Origin: JBDGYE01 sp039584255
GTDB lineage: Bacteria > Gemmatimonadota > Gemmatimonadetes > Palauibacterales > Palauibacteraceae
Assembly (NCBI GenBank): GCA_039584255.1
Contig: JBDGYE010000005.1
Location: 8,906 to 72,905, forward strand
Length of the DNA: 64,000 nucleotides
Direction: 5' to 3'
Shown: positions 44,319 through 51,433 of the stretch, one piece after another
How positions within the stretch are numbered: the stretch's first letter is position 1
Layout: each line of letters starts with the position of its first letter
Translations under genes and position numbers: made by a program
The notes under the pieces: generated by a model
Seen by the model: the letters and a program-made list of their open reading frames with translations, nothing else
Told to the model about the DNA's origin: nothing
Databases searched by the model: none

Positions 44319-44837
44319 CTATCGATGGCAGGCGTTGCAGTCGAGCGTAGCCCCCCGCTCGAGATGGCAATCCATGCAGAAATCCATCGTCATCTCCACC
44401 AGCGGCCGGTTTGGTGGCCTAGTGGTCTCTGCTATCCTGCCGTGACATTCCTCGCACGGGAGCTCGGCGATTCCGACGTGCCGGCGGTGCGTGTAGAAGA
44501 CGTGAGGTTCGAGCCGGAAAAGCTTGTTGAATCTCAGCGGGTCACCCTGGGCGATCAGTTCCGTGACCCGGGCGGCCTCTGGCGATGTCCCCTGCACGGT
44601 CTCGTGGCAGGCCGAACACGTTTCGGCGTCCGGAAGCCCGGCGTGGGCACCGGTGCCCACGTAAGGGTGGCAGAAGTCGCAGGCCATCTGGAACTCCCCG
44701 GCGTGTTTCAAATGGTTGAATTGAACGGGCTGGGGCACACGCGGACCGGGCGCAGCGACCAGGGATACTACCGACGCGATGACGACAATCGTCACGAAGA
44801 CCACGACTCTTCGGCGCGAGATGCTGCGTCGCTTCAC
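44319..44837 (-). CDS. pentaheme cytochrome c7/c3-like subunit (ActA/QrcA-type)
   Basis: A 172-residue protein from GTG 44837, preceded by AAGGAAGG. A single N-terminal transmembrane or signal helix (residues 8-28) leads to five CX2CH motifs (CDFCH, CSACH, CEECH, CMDCH, CNACH). Extra His residues in FNHLKH and THRRH fit bis-His coordination. Pentaheme subunits of this sort open the operons of ACIII (ActA) and Qrc-like complexes, where they dock c-type electron carriers. It is the first gene of the five-gene Mo operon. Confidence 0.9.
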   Translation of the reverse strand: MKRRSISRRRVVVFVTIVVIASVVSLVAAPGPRVPQPVQFNHLKHAGEFQMACDFCHPYVGTGAHAGLPDAETCSACHETVQGTSPEAARVTELIAQGDPLRFNKLFRLEPHVFYTHRRHVGIAELPCEECHGRIAETTRPPNRPLVEMTMDFCMDCHLERGATLDCNACHR

Positions 44838-45151
44838 GCCAGCTTCCTTCCTTAACGTCGCCAGGAGAGACCGGACCGGTGAGCATCATGTCCGGCGTCG
44901 CAATGCCTAGGCACAAGCAATGCCGATGCCAGCATGTCCGTTGAATGAACGATTACGATAATACCATATCATAAAACACGTTACCATTACAACTGTCGCA
45001 CTCCATCTCGCCGGGGCCACAACAACGCGTGTCAGATTATGTGCCGTTATGACCCACGTCATCGCGCATGTGGGAGAGCTGTCCAGCGGGTGTCGGTGGG
45101 GTCCAGCTTCCGAGCGGAGTCGGGAACCGGGCTGCAAGCGCGGCCCCGCCG
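44838..45151 (-). promoter_or_regulatory. 314-nt gap with AT-rich promoter island
   Basis: This gap lies upstream of the pentaheme/Mo operon. The stretch 44935-45000 is markedly AT-rich in an otherwise GC-rich context. On the minus strand it carries TTGTAA, TATGAT and TATTAT-like elements, so the operon promoter is most likely here, but spacings are not ideal and no single pair is convincing. I found no clear FNR (TTGAT-N4-ATCAA) palindrome. The rest shows no gene. Confidence 0.5.
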
Positions 45152-46249
45152 TCAGACGGTGGGGCTGGCCGTGTAACCCAGAATAGTGAGCACGATGATA
45201 TAGACTATGATGCCGACACCTATCCACGTGAACAGGTGGCTTCGCTCGCCACGTGCAGACCCTCGATCCAGGAAGGGAATGATCAGAAGGAGGAGCCCGG
45301 CCAGGGCAAACGCCATCGCGCCCACGACTTCGCCCTCGAACACGAGAATGTGGCTAGGGAGCAGCTTCAAGGTGTGGAACATGAACATGAAGTACCACTC
45401 GGGCTTGATGCCGATCGGAGCGGGCGCGAAAGGATCCGCCTTCGTTCCGAGCTCCGCCGGCACGAAGGCCGCGAGCGCGGCAAGCACGCCGAGGGCGGCG
45501 AGCCAACCCACGAGGTCTCGGAGGAGGAAGTTGGGAACGAACGGAAGGCTCCGCCTGGTCTCCCTTTTCTCGGCGACATCTGGCGGAATGCTCATGCCGT
45601 GCCGCTGAACCATGAACAGGTGCAAGCCTATGAGAAGGACGGTGATAGAGGGAAGAATCGCAACGTGGATCGCGTAGAAACGCGTCAGCGTCGCGCCTGA
45701 CACATCTTCGCCTCCGCGCAGGAGTTGTTTGGCGAACGACCCCACCAGCGGGAAGACCCCCACGATCTCGGTGCCGACTCTCGTGGCGAAGAACGCGAGC
45801 TCATTCCACGGCAGAAGGTAGCCCGTGAAGCCGAACGCCAGAGCCAGAACCAGCAGTCCGACACCCGACAGCCACGTGATCTCCCGCGGCGGCCGGTAAG
45901 CCTTCAGAAGCAGTACGCTGAAGAGATGGATGAATACCGTGAAGATCATCAGGTTCGCCGCCCAGGAGTGCAGCGAGCGCACCAGCCAGCCGAATTCCAC
46001 TTCGGCCATCAAGAACTGAACCGACTCGTACGCCTCCTCTGCGCTGGGCCGATAATAGAACAGAAGCAGCACGCCGGTGACCACCTGCACCAGGAAGAGA
46101 AACAGCGTCATTCCTCCCAGGTAATACCAGACGCTGTGCCGGTGGACCGGTACCTCTTTCTTCCTGGCGAGCTCGGCGAACGGAGCGAAGCCGATGCGAT
46201 CGTCCAGCCACTTCCAGAGGTCACTCAGCGCCTGCCGGGATCTTCCCAT
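45152..46249 (-). CDS. cytochrome b of a bc-type complex (N and C domains fused)
   Basis: A 365-residue membrane protein with about eight helices. b-heme ligands are at their standard spacing, H-x13-H (LHSWAANLMIFTVFIHL) and H-x14-H (IHVAILPSITVLLIGLHL). The Qo motif PEWY is present in IKPEWYFMFMF. It is therefore a full quinol-oxidising cytochrome b rather than a split b6/subunit IV. The start is ATG 46249 or GTG 46255, which overlaps the Rieske stop (GTGA). Operon order is four-domain cytochrome, 9-heme cytochrome, Rieske, cytochrome b. There is no cyt c1; the 9-heme protein probably replaces it. Confidence 0.92.
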   Translation of the reverse strand: MGRSRQALSDLWKWLDDRIGFAPFAELARKKEVPVHRHSVWYYLGGMTLFLFLVQVVTGVLLLFYYRPSAEEAYESVQFLMAEVEFGWLVRSLHSWAANLMIFTVFIHLFSVLLLKAYRPPREITWLSGVGLLVLALAFGFTGYLLPWNELAFFATRVGTEIVGVFPLVGSFAKQLLRGGEDVSGATLTRFYAIHVAILPSITVLLIGLHLFMVQRHGMSIPPDVAEKRETRRSLPFVPNFLLRDLVGWLAALGVLAALAAFVPAELGTKADPFAPAPIGIKPEWYFMFMFHTLKLLPSHILVFEGEVVGAMAFALAGLLLLIIPFLDRGSARGERSHLFTWIGVGIIVYIIVLTILGYTASPTV

Positions 46250-46251
46250 GC

Positions 46252-46707
46252 TCACGCCCCCCGGCTCACAACTATCTGATCGCCTCGCACGTTGACTTCG
46301 AAGGCATCGAGCGGTCGGGGTGGCGGGCCGGCGACGTTTCGACCGCTGAGGTCGAAGTGGCCGTTGTGGCAGGCACACCAGATGCGGCTGATGTCGTCGC
46401 GGTACTGCACGGTGCACTCGAGGTGAGAGCACACGGCCGAGAAGGCGCGGAGCTCTCCGTCTGGCGTGCGGACCAAGATTCCGGCCCGGTTGCCGAATCT
46501 GAACAGCCGGCCGTTGTTCGGAGCGATTTCCTCCGGCGCGAACGGCAACACGACCGAGCTCGCCGCCGATTCGGCGCTCGCGGGTGGAATGAGGTACCTG
46601 GTCACCGGGTAAAAGATCGCCAGCAGAATCCCCCCCACACCGGTCCCGAGGATCCAGTTGACGAACCTCCGTCGGGAAGCTCCGCCGGACTGTGAGGCTC
46701 CGCTCAT
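46252..46707 (-). CDS. Rieske [2Fe-2S] protein
   Basis: A 151-residue protein with a Tat-like SRRRF start and an N-terminal anchor helix (residues 16-38). Box I is CSHLEC and box II is CACHNG, giving the two Cys and two His cluster ligands plus the disulfide pair. Gly/Pro-rich box III (GPPPRPLDAFE) is also present. It is the high-potential acceptor of the bc complex and is encoded directly before cytochrome b. This intact copy is the reference for the degenerate homologue at 62749-63222. Confidence 0.93.
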   Translation of the reverse strand: MSGASQSGGASRRRFVNWILGTGVGGILLAIFYPVTRYLIPPASAESAASSVVLPFAPEEIAPNNGRLFRFGNRAGILVRTPDGELRAFSAVCSHLECTVQYRDDISRIWCACHNGHFDLSGRNVAGPPPRPLDAFEVNVRGDQIVVSRGA

Positions 46708-46745
46708 CAGTGCTCTCTCCTCCGCGAATCCAGAGGTTCGGGTGC

Positions 46746-48032
46746 TCAGGTCGTGCGACCTGCGGTGTGCCTTCCCTCGATCTGATGGATCTTCATCACA
46801 AGCCCGACTATCAGCACGATGATGACGATCACCGATGCGGCGAGGCCCATCCGACGGACCTGCAGATCGCGCAGCGCCCGAACGCCGCGCTCGACGCCCT
46901 CGGCGGCGATCTCCAGTCCTCCCTCGACTTCCGCACCGACAACGTCGGGGTTGAAGGCGTGAACGGCCGCTCTGGCCTTTACGAGACCATCGTGGGCCCC
47001 CGTCATCTCGAATTGAGCCTGGCCGACCTCCATGCCGGCGTTCTCCGCTCGCGACAGGACCCATTCCGCCGAATCCACAACGGTGCGCAACGAGTCGATC
47101 ATGGCACGCATTGCCGCGGCGGCCTGACCGCCGGGATCATCCGCGGAATGGCATTGACTGCATACCGCATCGTCGGCCAGGCCGAGCATCGCGTCGCCGG
47201 CTTCGCCGATGTCGTGATTCCGGTGGCAGGTGGCGCACCCGGGAGTGCCGAGCAGGGTGAAGACTTCTGCGTGGCGGGACTCTACGAAGTGGCCTGCCAT
47301 CACGGCGTGACACTGCCCGCAGACATTGCCCACCCAAGAGATCCCGGGTGGGGCCGCGCCGTGATTGCCGTGACAGTCGTTACAGGTAGGGGCCGAGAGG
47401 TCGCCCTCCTCGGACAGCATCCGCCAGTGCAGGCTGCGGTCGTACTTGTCCACCTGGTCCGAAGGCAGGCCGTACGGCTCCATGCGTTCCGGGTCTGCGT
47501 GACACTTCCCGCAAGTCTCCGTAACCCGTAGGGGGTGGACGCTCGAATTCGGGTCCGTCGGCCGCAGAATCTCGTGAGCGGGGTGACAGCTGATACATGT
47601 CGCAACGTTCGGGTCTCCGAGCTCCGTCAATCGGCGACCATGGGTGGAGGTCGCGTATTCCGCCAACTGGTCCACGCGGAGAGAGGGATTGTACCGCCTC
47701 ATGAACTCAGCGTCCGCGTGGCACCGACCGCAAACCTCGAGGACCTGCCTGTGATCCGGAACGCCGATGTACCCCTTCATCGGGTCCATGGCCTCCAGTC
47801 CAGCCAACGTGGCGTCTCCCCCGTGGCACGCGATACAGCCGAATCCCTTGGCGGCGTGCACGTCCCGGGGGTAGCTCTCGGCCGGAGCGGCGAGACGCCC
47901 GCCGAGGGCTGCATGGCAGGTCAGGCACGTGCCGGTGGGCGGCTGGGCTTCCTGGCCCGGCGATGCCGTTGGCCAGCCGGCAGCCGCGACGGCGATGGTC
48001 AGCAGACCGGCCCCTCTGTTGAGCCTCCTCAT
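46746..48032 (-). CDS. nonaheme cytochrome c with C-terminal membrane anchor
   Basis: A 428-residue protein with a cleavable signal (ends SPGQ) and nine CX2CH motifs (CLTCH, CIACH, CGRCH, CISCH, CGKCH, CNDCH, CGQCH, CATCH, CSQCH) in residues 35-285. A helical stalk follows, and a C-terminal transmembrane helix (about 398-418) anchors it. It overlaps the four-domain cytochrome gene by 4 nt and precedes Rieske/cyt b. It takes the operon position that cytochrome c1 holds elsewhere. A close homologue with the same layout lies at 60268-61524 next to the second cytochrome b. Confidence 0.9.
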   Translation of the reverse strand: MRRLNRGAGLLTIAVAAAGWPTASPGQEAQPPTGTCLTCHAALGGRLAAPAESYPRDVHAAKGFGCIACHGGDATLAGLEAMDPMKGYIGVPDHRQVLEVCGRCHADAEFMRRYNPSLRVDQLAEYATSTHGRRLTELGDPNVATCISCHPAHEILRPTDPNSSVHPLRVTETCGKCHADPERMEPYGLPSDQVDKYDRSLHWRMLSEEGDLSAPTCNDCHGNHGAAPPGISWVGNVCGQCHAVMAGHFVESRHAEVFTLLGTPGCATCHRNHDIGEAGDAMLGLADDAVCSQCHSADDPGGQAAAAMRAMIDSLRTVVDSAEWVLSRAENAGMEVGQAQFEMTGAHDGLVKARAAVHAFNPDVVGAEVEGGLEIAAEGVERGVRALRDLQVRRMGLAASVIVIIVLIVGLVMKIHQIEGRHTAGRTT

Positions 48033-49243
48033 CGCGGCACCGCCAGAGATTCCAGAAACGCCCCTAGATCTGCCATCTCGCTTGGCGTAAAAGTAGGCCA
48101 GACTTCCCCGATGCCCGACTCGTACATAGCCGGGGCATGGTTCCAGAGCGAGGCAGCCATTCCGCCCGGAGAGTCGACGCCTCTCACCGCGGCCAGGTCC
48201 GGAGCGTTCGTCCCCCCGCGGCCGTTCAACGAATGACAGGCGAGGCAGCCCTTATCCCTCAACAGGAGTCGTCCGCGGTCCGGATCGCCGGAATCCGCGA
48301 AGTACTGGACAGAGTGGAGGTATGCCACGAGATCCGCCATCTGTACGGCCGACAGCTTGGGGACCGACAGCCCTCTGGCCCTCAACGCGCGGCGCATCGC
48401 CGGAGCTTTGTTAAGCATAGCCGCAGCGAACTCGGTCATGCTCCGCCTGCCCCGGCCCCCTGCCAGATCGGGACCGAGCCGTCCTCCTCGGCCCAGGATG
48501 CTGTGGCAATCGATGCAACCCTTCTCCACGACCAGCCGCCTTCCCTCGTCCGCCCGCCCGGGCAATACGTGCAGAGGGCCTTGTGGCCAATCCCCCGCGG
48601 CGGATTCCAGGTAAGAGATCAGGTCGATGAGCTCGCTGCCCGAGACAGACGACCGCTCGATGCCGAGAGCGTTCATCGCTTCGTCCATGGCCGGCCCGTG
48701 GTTCCACATCGCCGCCGCGACCTGGATCGGCGATCCGAAGTAGCTCACGAACTCGAGGTTCGGACCGATTACGCCGCCCACGCCGCCGACCTGATGGCAC
48801 ATCACGCAGCGCTTTTCCGTGAACAGCTCCCGGCCGTGCGCGGCATCGCCGGGAGGATCGAAGTAGTCGAGCGTGAACAGGAAGGCGATGAGATCGCTCG
48901 TCTCCTGCGCCGTCATCTGTGGCCGGTCGATGCCGAGGCTCCCCATGCGTTCGACCATCCGTGGAACGTGGTTCCACATGTGCGCGGCCAGCTCATAGAA
49001 CGTCTTCCTCTCGGAAGAGGCTCCCAGATCCGGGCCCTCGTCTCCGCCGAGCCCGCGGACGGCGTGGCACTTCACGCAACCCTTTTCCCCGAAGACCTGC
49101 GCTCCGGCGAAGGCGTTCTGAGCCGGTCCCGCCGGCGTCTGCGCAAGGCTCGCCGTAGTGGCTCCGAACAGCGCAAGTACGGCAGCCAGGGGGACGATGA
49201 TGGACCGGTGCGGATGCCCCATGCGGATACTCTCGTCAGTCAT
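48029..49243 (-). CDS. four-domain tetraheme class I cytochrome c
   Basis: A 404-residue secreted protein with four cytochrome c domains (CVKCH, CVMCH, CIDCH, CLACH). Each has the GPxL/GPD loop and a WNHxPxM segment (WNHVPRM, WNHGPAM, a divergent LNKAPAM, WNHAPAM). It is first in the operon 9-heme/Rieske/cyt b and a paralogue of 38644-39864, so related shuttles serve two different membrane complexes. The third repeat has lost the Trp and His of the motif. Its ATGA overlaps the following gene. Confidence 0.9.
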   Translation of the reverse strand: MTDESIRMGHPHRSIIVPLAAVLALFGATTASLAQTPAGPAQNAFAGAQVFGEKGCVKCHAVRGLGGDEGPDLGASSERKTFYELAAHMWNHVPRMVERMGSLGIDRPQMTAQETSDLIAFLFTLDYFDPPGDAAHGRELFTEKRCVMCHQVGGVGGVIGPNLEFVSYFGSPIQVAAAMWNHGPAMDEAMNALGIERSSVSGSELIDLISYLESAAGDWPQGPLHVLPGRADEGRRLVVEKGCIDCHSILGRGGRLGPDLAGGRGRRSMTEFAAAMLNKAPAMRRALRARGLSVPKLSAVQMADLVAYLHSVQYFADSGDPDRGRLLLRDKGCLACHSLNGRGGTNAPDLAAVRGVDSPGGMAASLWNHAPAMYESGIGEVWPTFTPSEMADLGAFLESLAVPR

Positions 49244-49491
49244 GGTGTACCAACCTGCATATCGACCGCGGACAGCTTAAGGGCAAGAATGGCAGATGCT
49301 GCGAAGGCTTATAATGAGCGGCTGTCGCCCCCATACGCCAGACCCGTGAGGCCGCGGTCCGGACAGCGGTCGAGCTTTCGTCCATCGGGGCCCGTTGGTA
49401 TCGTAATTGCGAGGGCACACGGTGACACACGGCCGCCAGGGCCGAACGGTCTGTAGACCAGGCCGGGAGCTCGACAACAAGGAGAGCGAGC
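49244..49491. promoter_or_regulatory. divergent promoter region between two cytochrome operons
   Basis: This 248-nt gap must drive both the minus-strand bc operon and the plus-strand tetraheme gene. On the plus strand a consensus -10 TATAAT lies at 49310-49315, but the -35 position (about 49287-49292) reads GAATGG, a poor match, so activator dependence is possible. No clear operator palindrome was seen. Confidence 0.35.
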
Positions 49492-49887
49492 ATGAGGAGA
49501 GCGCTGAGTTTGATGCTGGGCCTGACCCTTGTCTTCGGTTTCGGCTTGCAGGCCGCGGCCGCACAGGAGTCTGGCAAGCCGGCTGCCGTGACCCACGATC
49601 TCGAGGGCAAGGACAACTGCCTGATGTGCCACAAGACCGGGGTCATGGAAGCTCCGGTCGCGCCCGAGAGCCATGCCGACCGCACGAGCGACGTGTGCCT
49701 GCTATGCCACGGCGAGGGCTCGCCGATGCAGACAGCGGATGCGGGAGCGATCCCCCACGATCTCGAGGGCAAGGACAACTGCCTGATGTGCCACAAGACC
49801 GGGGTCATGGAGGCGACGAAGATTTCGGAGAATCACGGCGAGGTGGCGAACGAGCAGTGTCAGCTCTGCCATACGCCGGCCGGCTGA
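49492..49887 (+). CDS. small tetraheme cytochrome c with internal duplication
   Basis: A 131-residue periplasmic protein from ATG 49492, the only plus-strand gene in the cytochrome region. It has a signal peptide ending AAAQ, then two homologous diheme units, each with HDLEGKDNCLMCHKTGVMEA followed by a second motif (CLLCH or CQLCH), for four CX2CH in all. The units are 54 codons apart and share a 58-bp identical DNA stretch. It is followed by a strong terminator, so it is probably monocistronic. A small soluble electron carrier is the likely role. Confidence 0.9.
   Translation: MRRALSLMLGLTLVFGFGLQAAAAQESGKPAAVTHDLEGKDNCLMCHKTGVMEAPVAPESHADRTSDVCLLCHGEGSPMQTADAGAIPHDLEGKDNCLMCHKTGVMEATKISENHGEVANEQCQLCHTPAG
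49592..49811 (+). repeat. 58-bp perfect direct repeat inside the tetraheme gene
   Basis: Positions 49592-49649 and 49754-49811 are identical over 58 bp with an offset of exactly 162 bp (54 codons). The intervening and following DNA is diverged. Identity at silent positions indicates a recent duplication or gene conversion of the first heme segment rather than selection on the protein alone. Confidence 0.9.
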
Positions 49888-49960
49888 GCCGGACCCTCCG
49901 ACTCCTGGAGGCAAGCGCTTCCGGAGTCGCAAGTAGGGAGTAGATAGACTCATAAACTCA

Positions 49961-49999
49961 GATCGCCGCGGCGCCTGACCGACGCCGCGGCGATCTTCT
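49961..49999 (+). terminator. Rho-independent terminator, probably bidirectional
   Basis: A perfect 13-bp stem, GATCGCCGCGGCG (49961-49973) with its complement (49983-49995), encloses a 9-nt loop and is followed by TTCTTTGTT. It ends the tetraheme transcript. It also lies just downstream of the convergent 16-heme gene (stop 50039), where a weaker T-containing tract on the other strand suggests it may serve both directions. Confidence 0.85.
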
Positions 50000-50038
50000 T
50001 TGTTGTCCGCAGGGCTTTGAGCCCCCTGCCCGATACCT

Positions 50039-51433
50039 CTACGGCGAGTCCAGCTGGAATCCGAAGTGGCAGATGCCGCAGGACATCTCGCTCTTCTCCC
50101 GGACGTGCTCGGGGTCGAAGTCGGGCCCGTGTGGGTTGATCCGGAAGCCTTCCTTCGCCGAGTGGCAGCGTAGACACGAATCCTGCTGGTGGCAGGAGAC
50201 GCAGGTCTCCAGGTTCTGTCGGGCCGCCTGCCCGTGGCTCTGAAACCAGTTCGGATCCGCGTCGTGGTAGCCGCCGGCGGTCCTTTCGTCCTGGCCGGCA
50301 CCCTGGCTCTCATGGCAGTTCCGGCAGAAGACCTCGCGCGAGTGGCACTCGGCGCATTCCATCGGCGCGGCCCAGGCCTCCGCGGGGTGACGCTGGACGA
50401 AGTTCACCGGATGAAAGACGGGCCGCCCCGCTCCGTCGTGACAGTCGATGCAGAACGTCTCGGCATGGCAGGCGGAGCACTTTGGAGTCGCCGCCACGGC
50501 CGCCTCGCCGTGCGCCACCGCGAAGGTCGGTCCGTGACCGGGAACTTCCCCGCTGGCCGGCACGGCTCTGGCAGAAGCTCCGTGGGCCTCCGGGAAGCCG
50601 TCGGTCACGCGGTCACCCGTGTCGAGGTGACAGGCAGAGCACGTCTCCGCCGCGTGGCAGGTGGAGCAGCTCTGAGGCGAGGTCTCCGCAAGCGCGGAGT
50701 GCGTCATCTGCCAGTCGGACGCCTGGTGGCTCGGCGGAATCGGCCAGCTTCCCTCGCGGCCGGTAACCATCTCGGCCACGCGCCCGTCCGCGGCGAGAGC
50801 CATGATTGGCGCCACCGCCGCGGCGTTGGCGTGGCAGCGGGTGCAGCTCTCCCGGGCGTGGCAGACTGAGCACCGGGCCACGTCGTCAAGGGCCGCTGCG
50901 CCGTGCTGGAAGGCGAAGTCGGCCGACCCGTGATCCGGTGGCGCGGAAAACGCCGCGATCGTGGCCGCCGTCATCGCCGGCGCCTCGGAGAGTGTCATGT
51001 GGCACTGTGCACACGGCACGCCCGCGGCCTGGTGATCCTCCGTGCCGGGCGCGTGGCAGGCCATGCAGGCCTCGGCGGCGGCGGCCTGAACCTCCATCTC
51101 GCCGCCGGTGCCGGGAGTCTGGTGGCAGGCGCCGCAGGGGAGCTCCGGGTGGCCCGGGTGGACCGTCTTAAGGTTCCCCGCCGGTTGCTCGGCCCGGCCC
51201 TCCCACGCAACCGCCGGGAGGTTGGTGCCATCGTGGCATCCGCCGCACAGCGTCGGCTCGACGGATACCGACTGCTCCGGCTCTCCCGCCTCGATGCCTT
51301 CGTGACACGCGGTGCAGGTGGGGAAGATCCCCTGATGCCGCGCGTGCGGGAACGGCGTCTCCTGTGGGCGCGAGAGCATGACCCCCACACCGAACAGCAG
51401 CCCGACGGAAGCTAGCAACGCCGCTCGTTTCAT
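50039..51433 (-). CDS. 16-heme periplasmic/surface cytochrome c
   Basis: A 464-residue protein with an N-terminal signal or anchor helix (residues 3-22) and sixteen CX2CH motifs in several closely spaced pairs (CSVCH/CTRCH, CSTCH/CSACH, CSACH/CIDCH, CAECH/CRNCH, CVSCH/CLRCH). Paired motifs of this sort are typical of long heme wires. ATG 51433 overlaps the stop of the beta-barrel gene (TGATG), so the two proteins are translationally coupled. This is consistent with an outer-membrane cytochrome-porin conduit. It shows no obvious sequence match to MtrA by eye. Confidence 0.88.
   Translation of the reverse strand: MKRAALLASVGLLFGVGVMLSRPQETPFPHARHQGIFPTCTACHEGIEAGEPEQSVSVEPTLCGGCHDGTNLPAVAWEGRAEQPAGNLKTVHPGHPELPCGACHQTPGTGGEMEVQAAAAEACMACHAPGTEDHQAAGVPCAQCHMTLSEAPAMTAATIAAFSAPPDHGSADFAFQHGAAALDDVARCSVCHARESCTRCHANAAAVAPIMALAADGRVAEMVTGREGSWPIPPSHQASDWQMTHSALAETSPQSCSTCHAAETCSACHLDTGDRVTDGFPEAHGASARAVPASGEVPGHGPTFAVAHGEAAVAATPKCSACHAETFCIDCHDGAGRPVFHPVNFVQRHPAEAWAAPMECAECHSREVFCRNCHESQGAGQDERTAGGYHDADPNWFQSHGQAARQNLETCVSCHQQDSCLRCHSAKEGFRINPHGPDFDPEHVREKSEMSCGICHFGFQLDSP

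Noticed and set aside
45143..45167. Hairpin at the end of cytochrome b as a terminator
   Set aside because: The stem overlaps the stop codon and no T-tract follows on the minus strand; probably chance pairing in GC-rich DNA.
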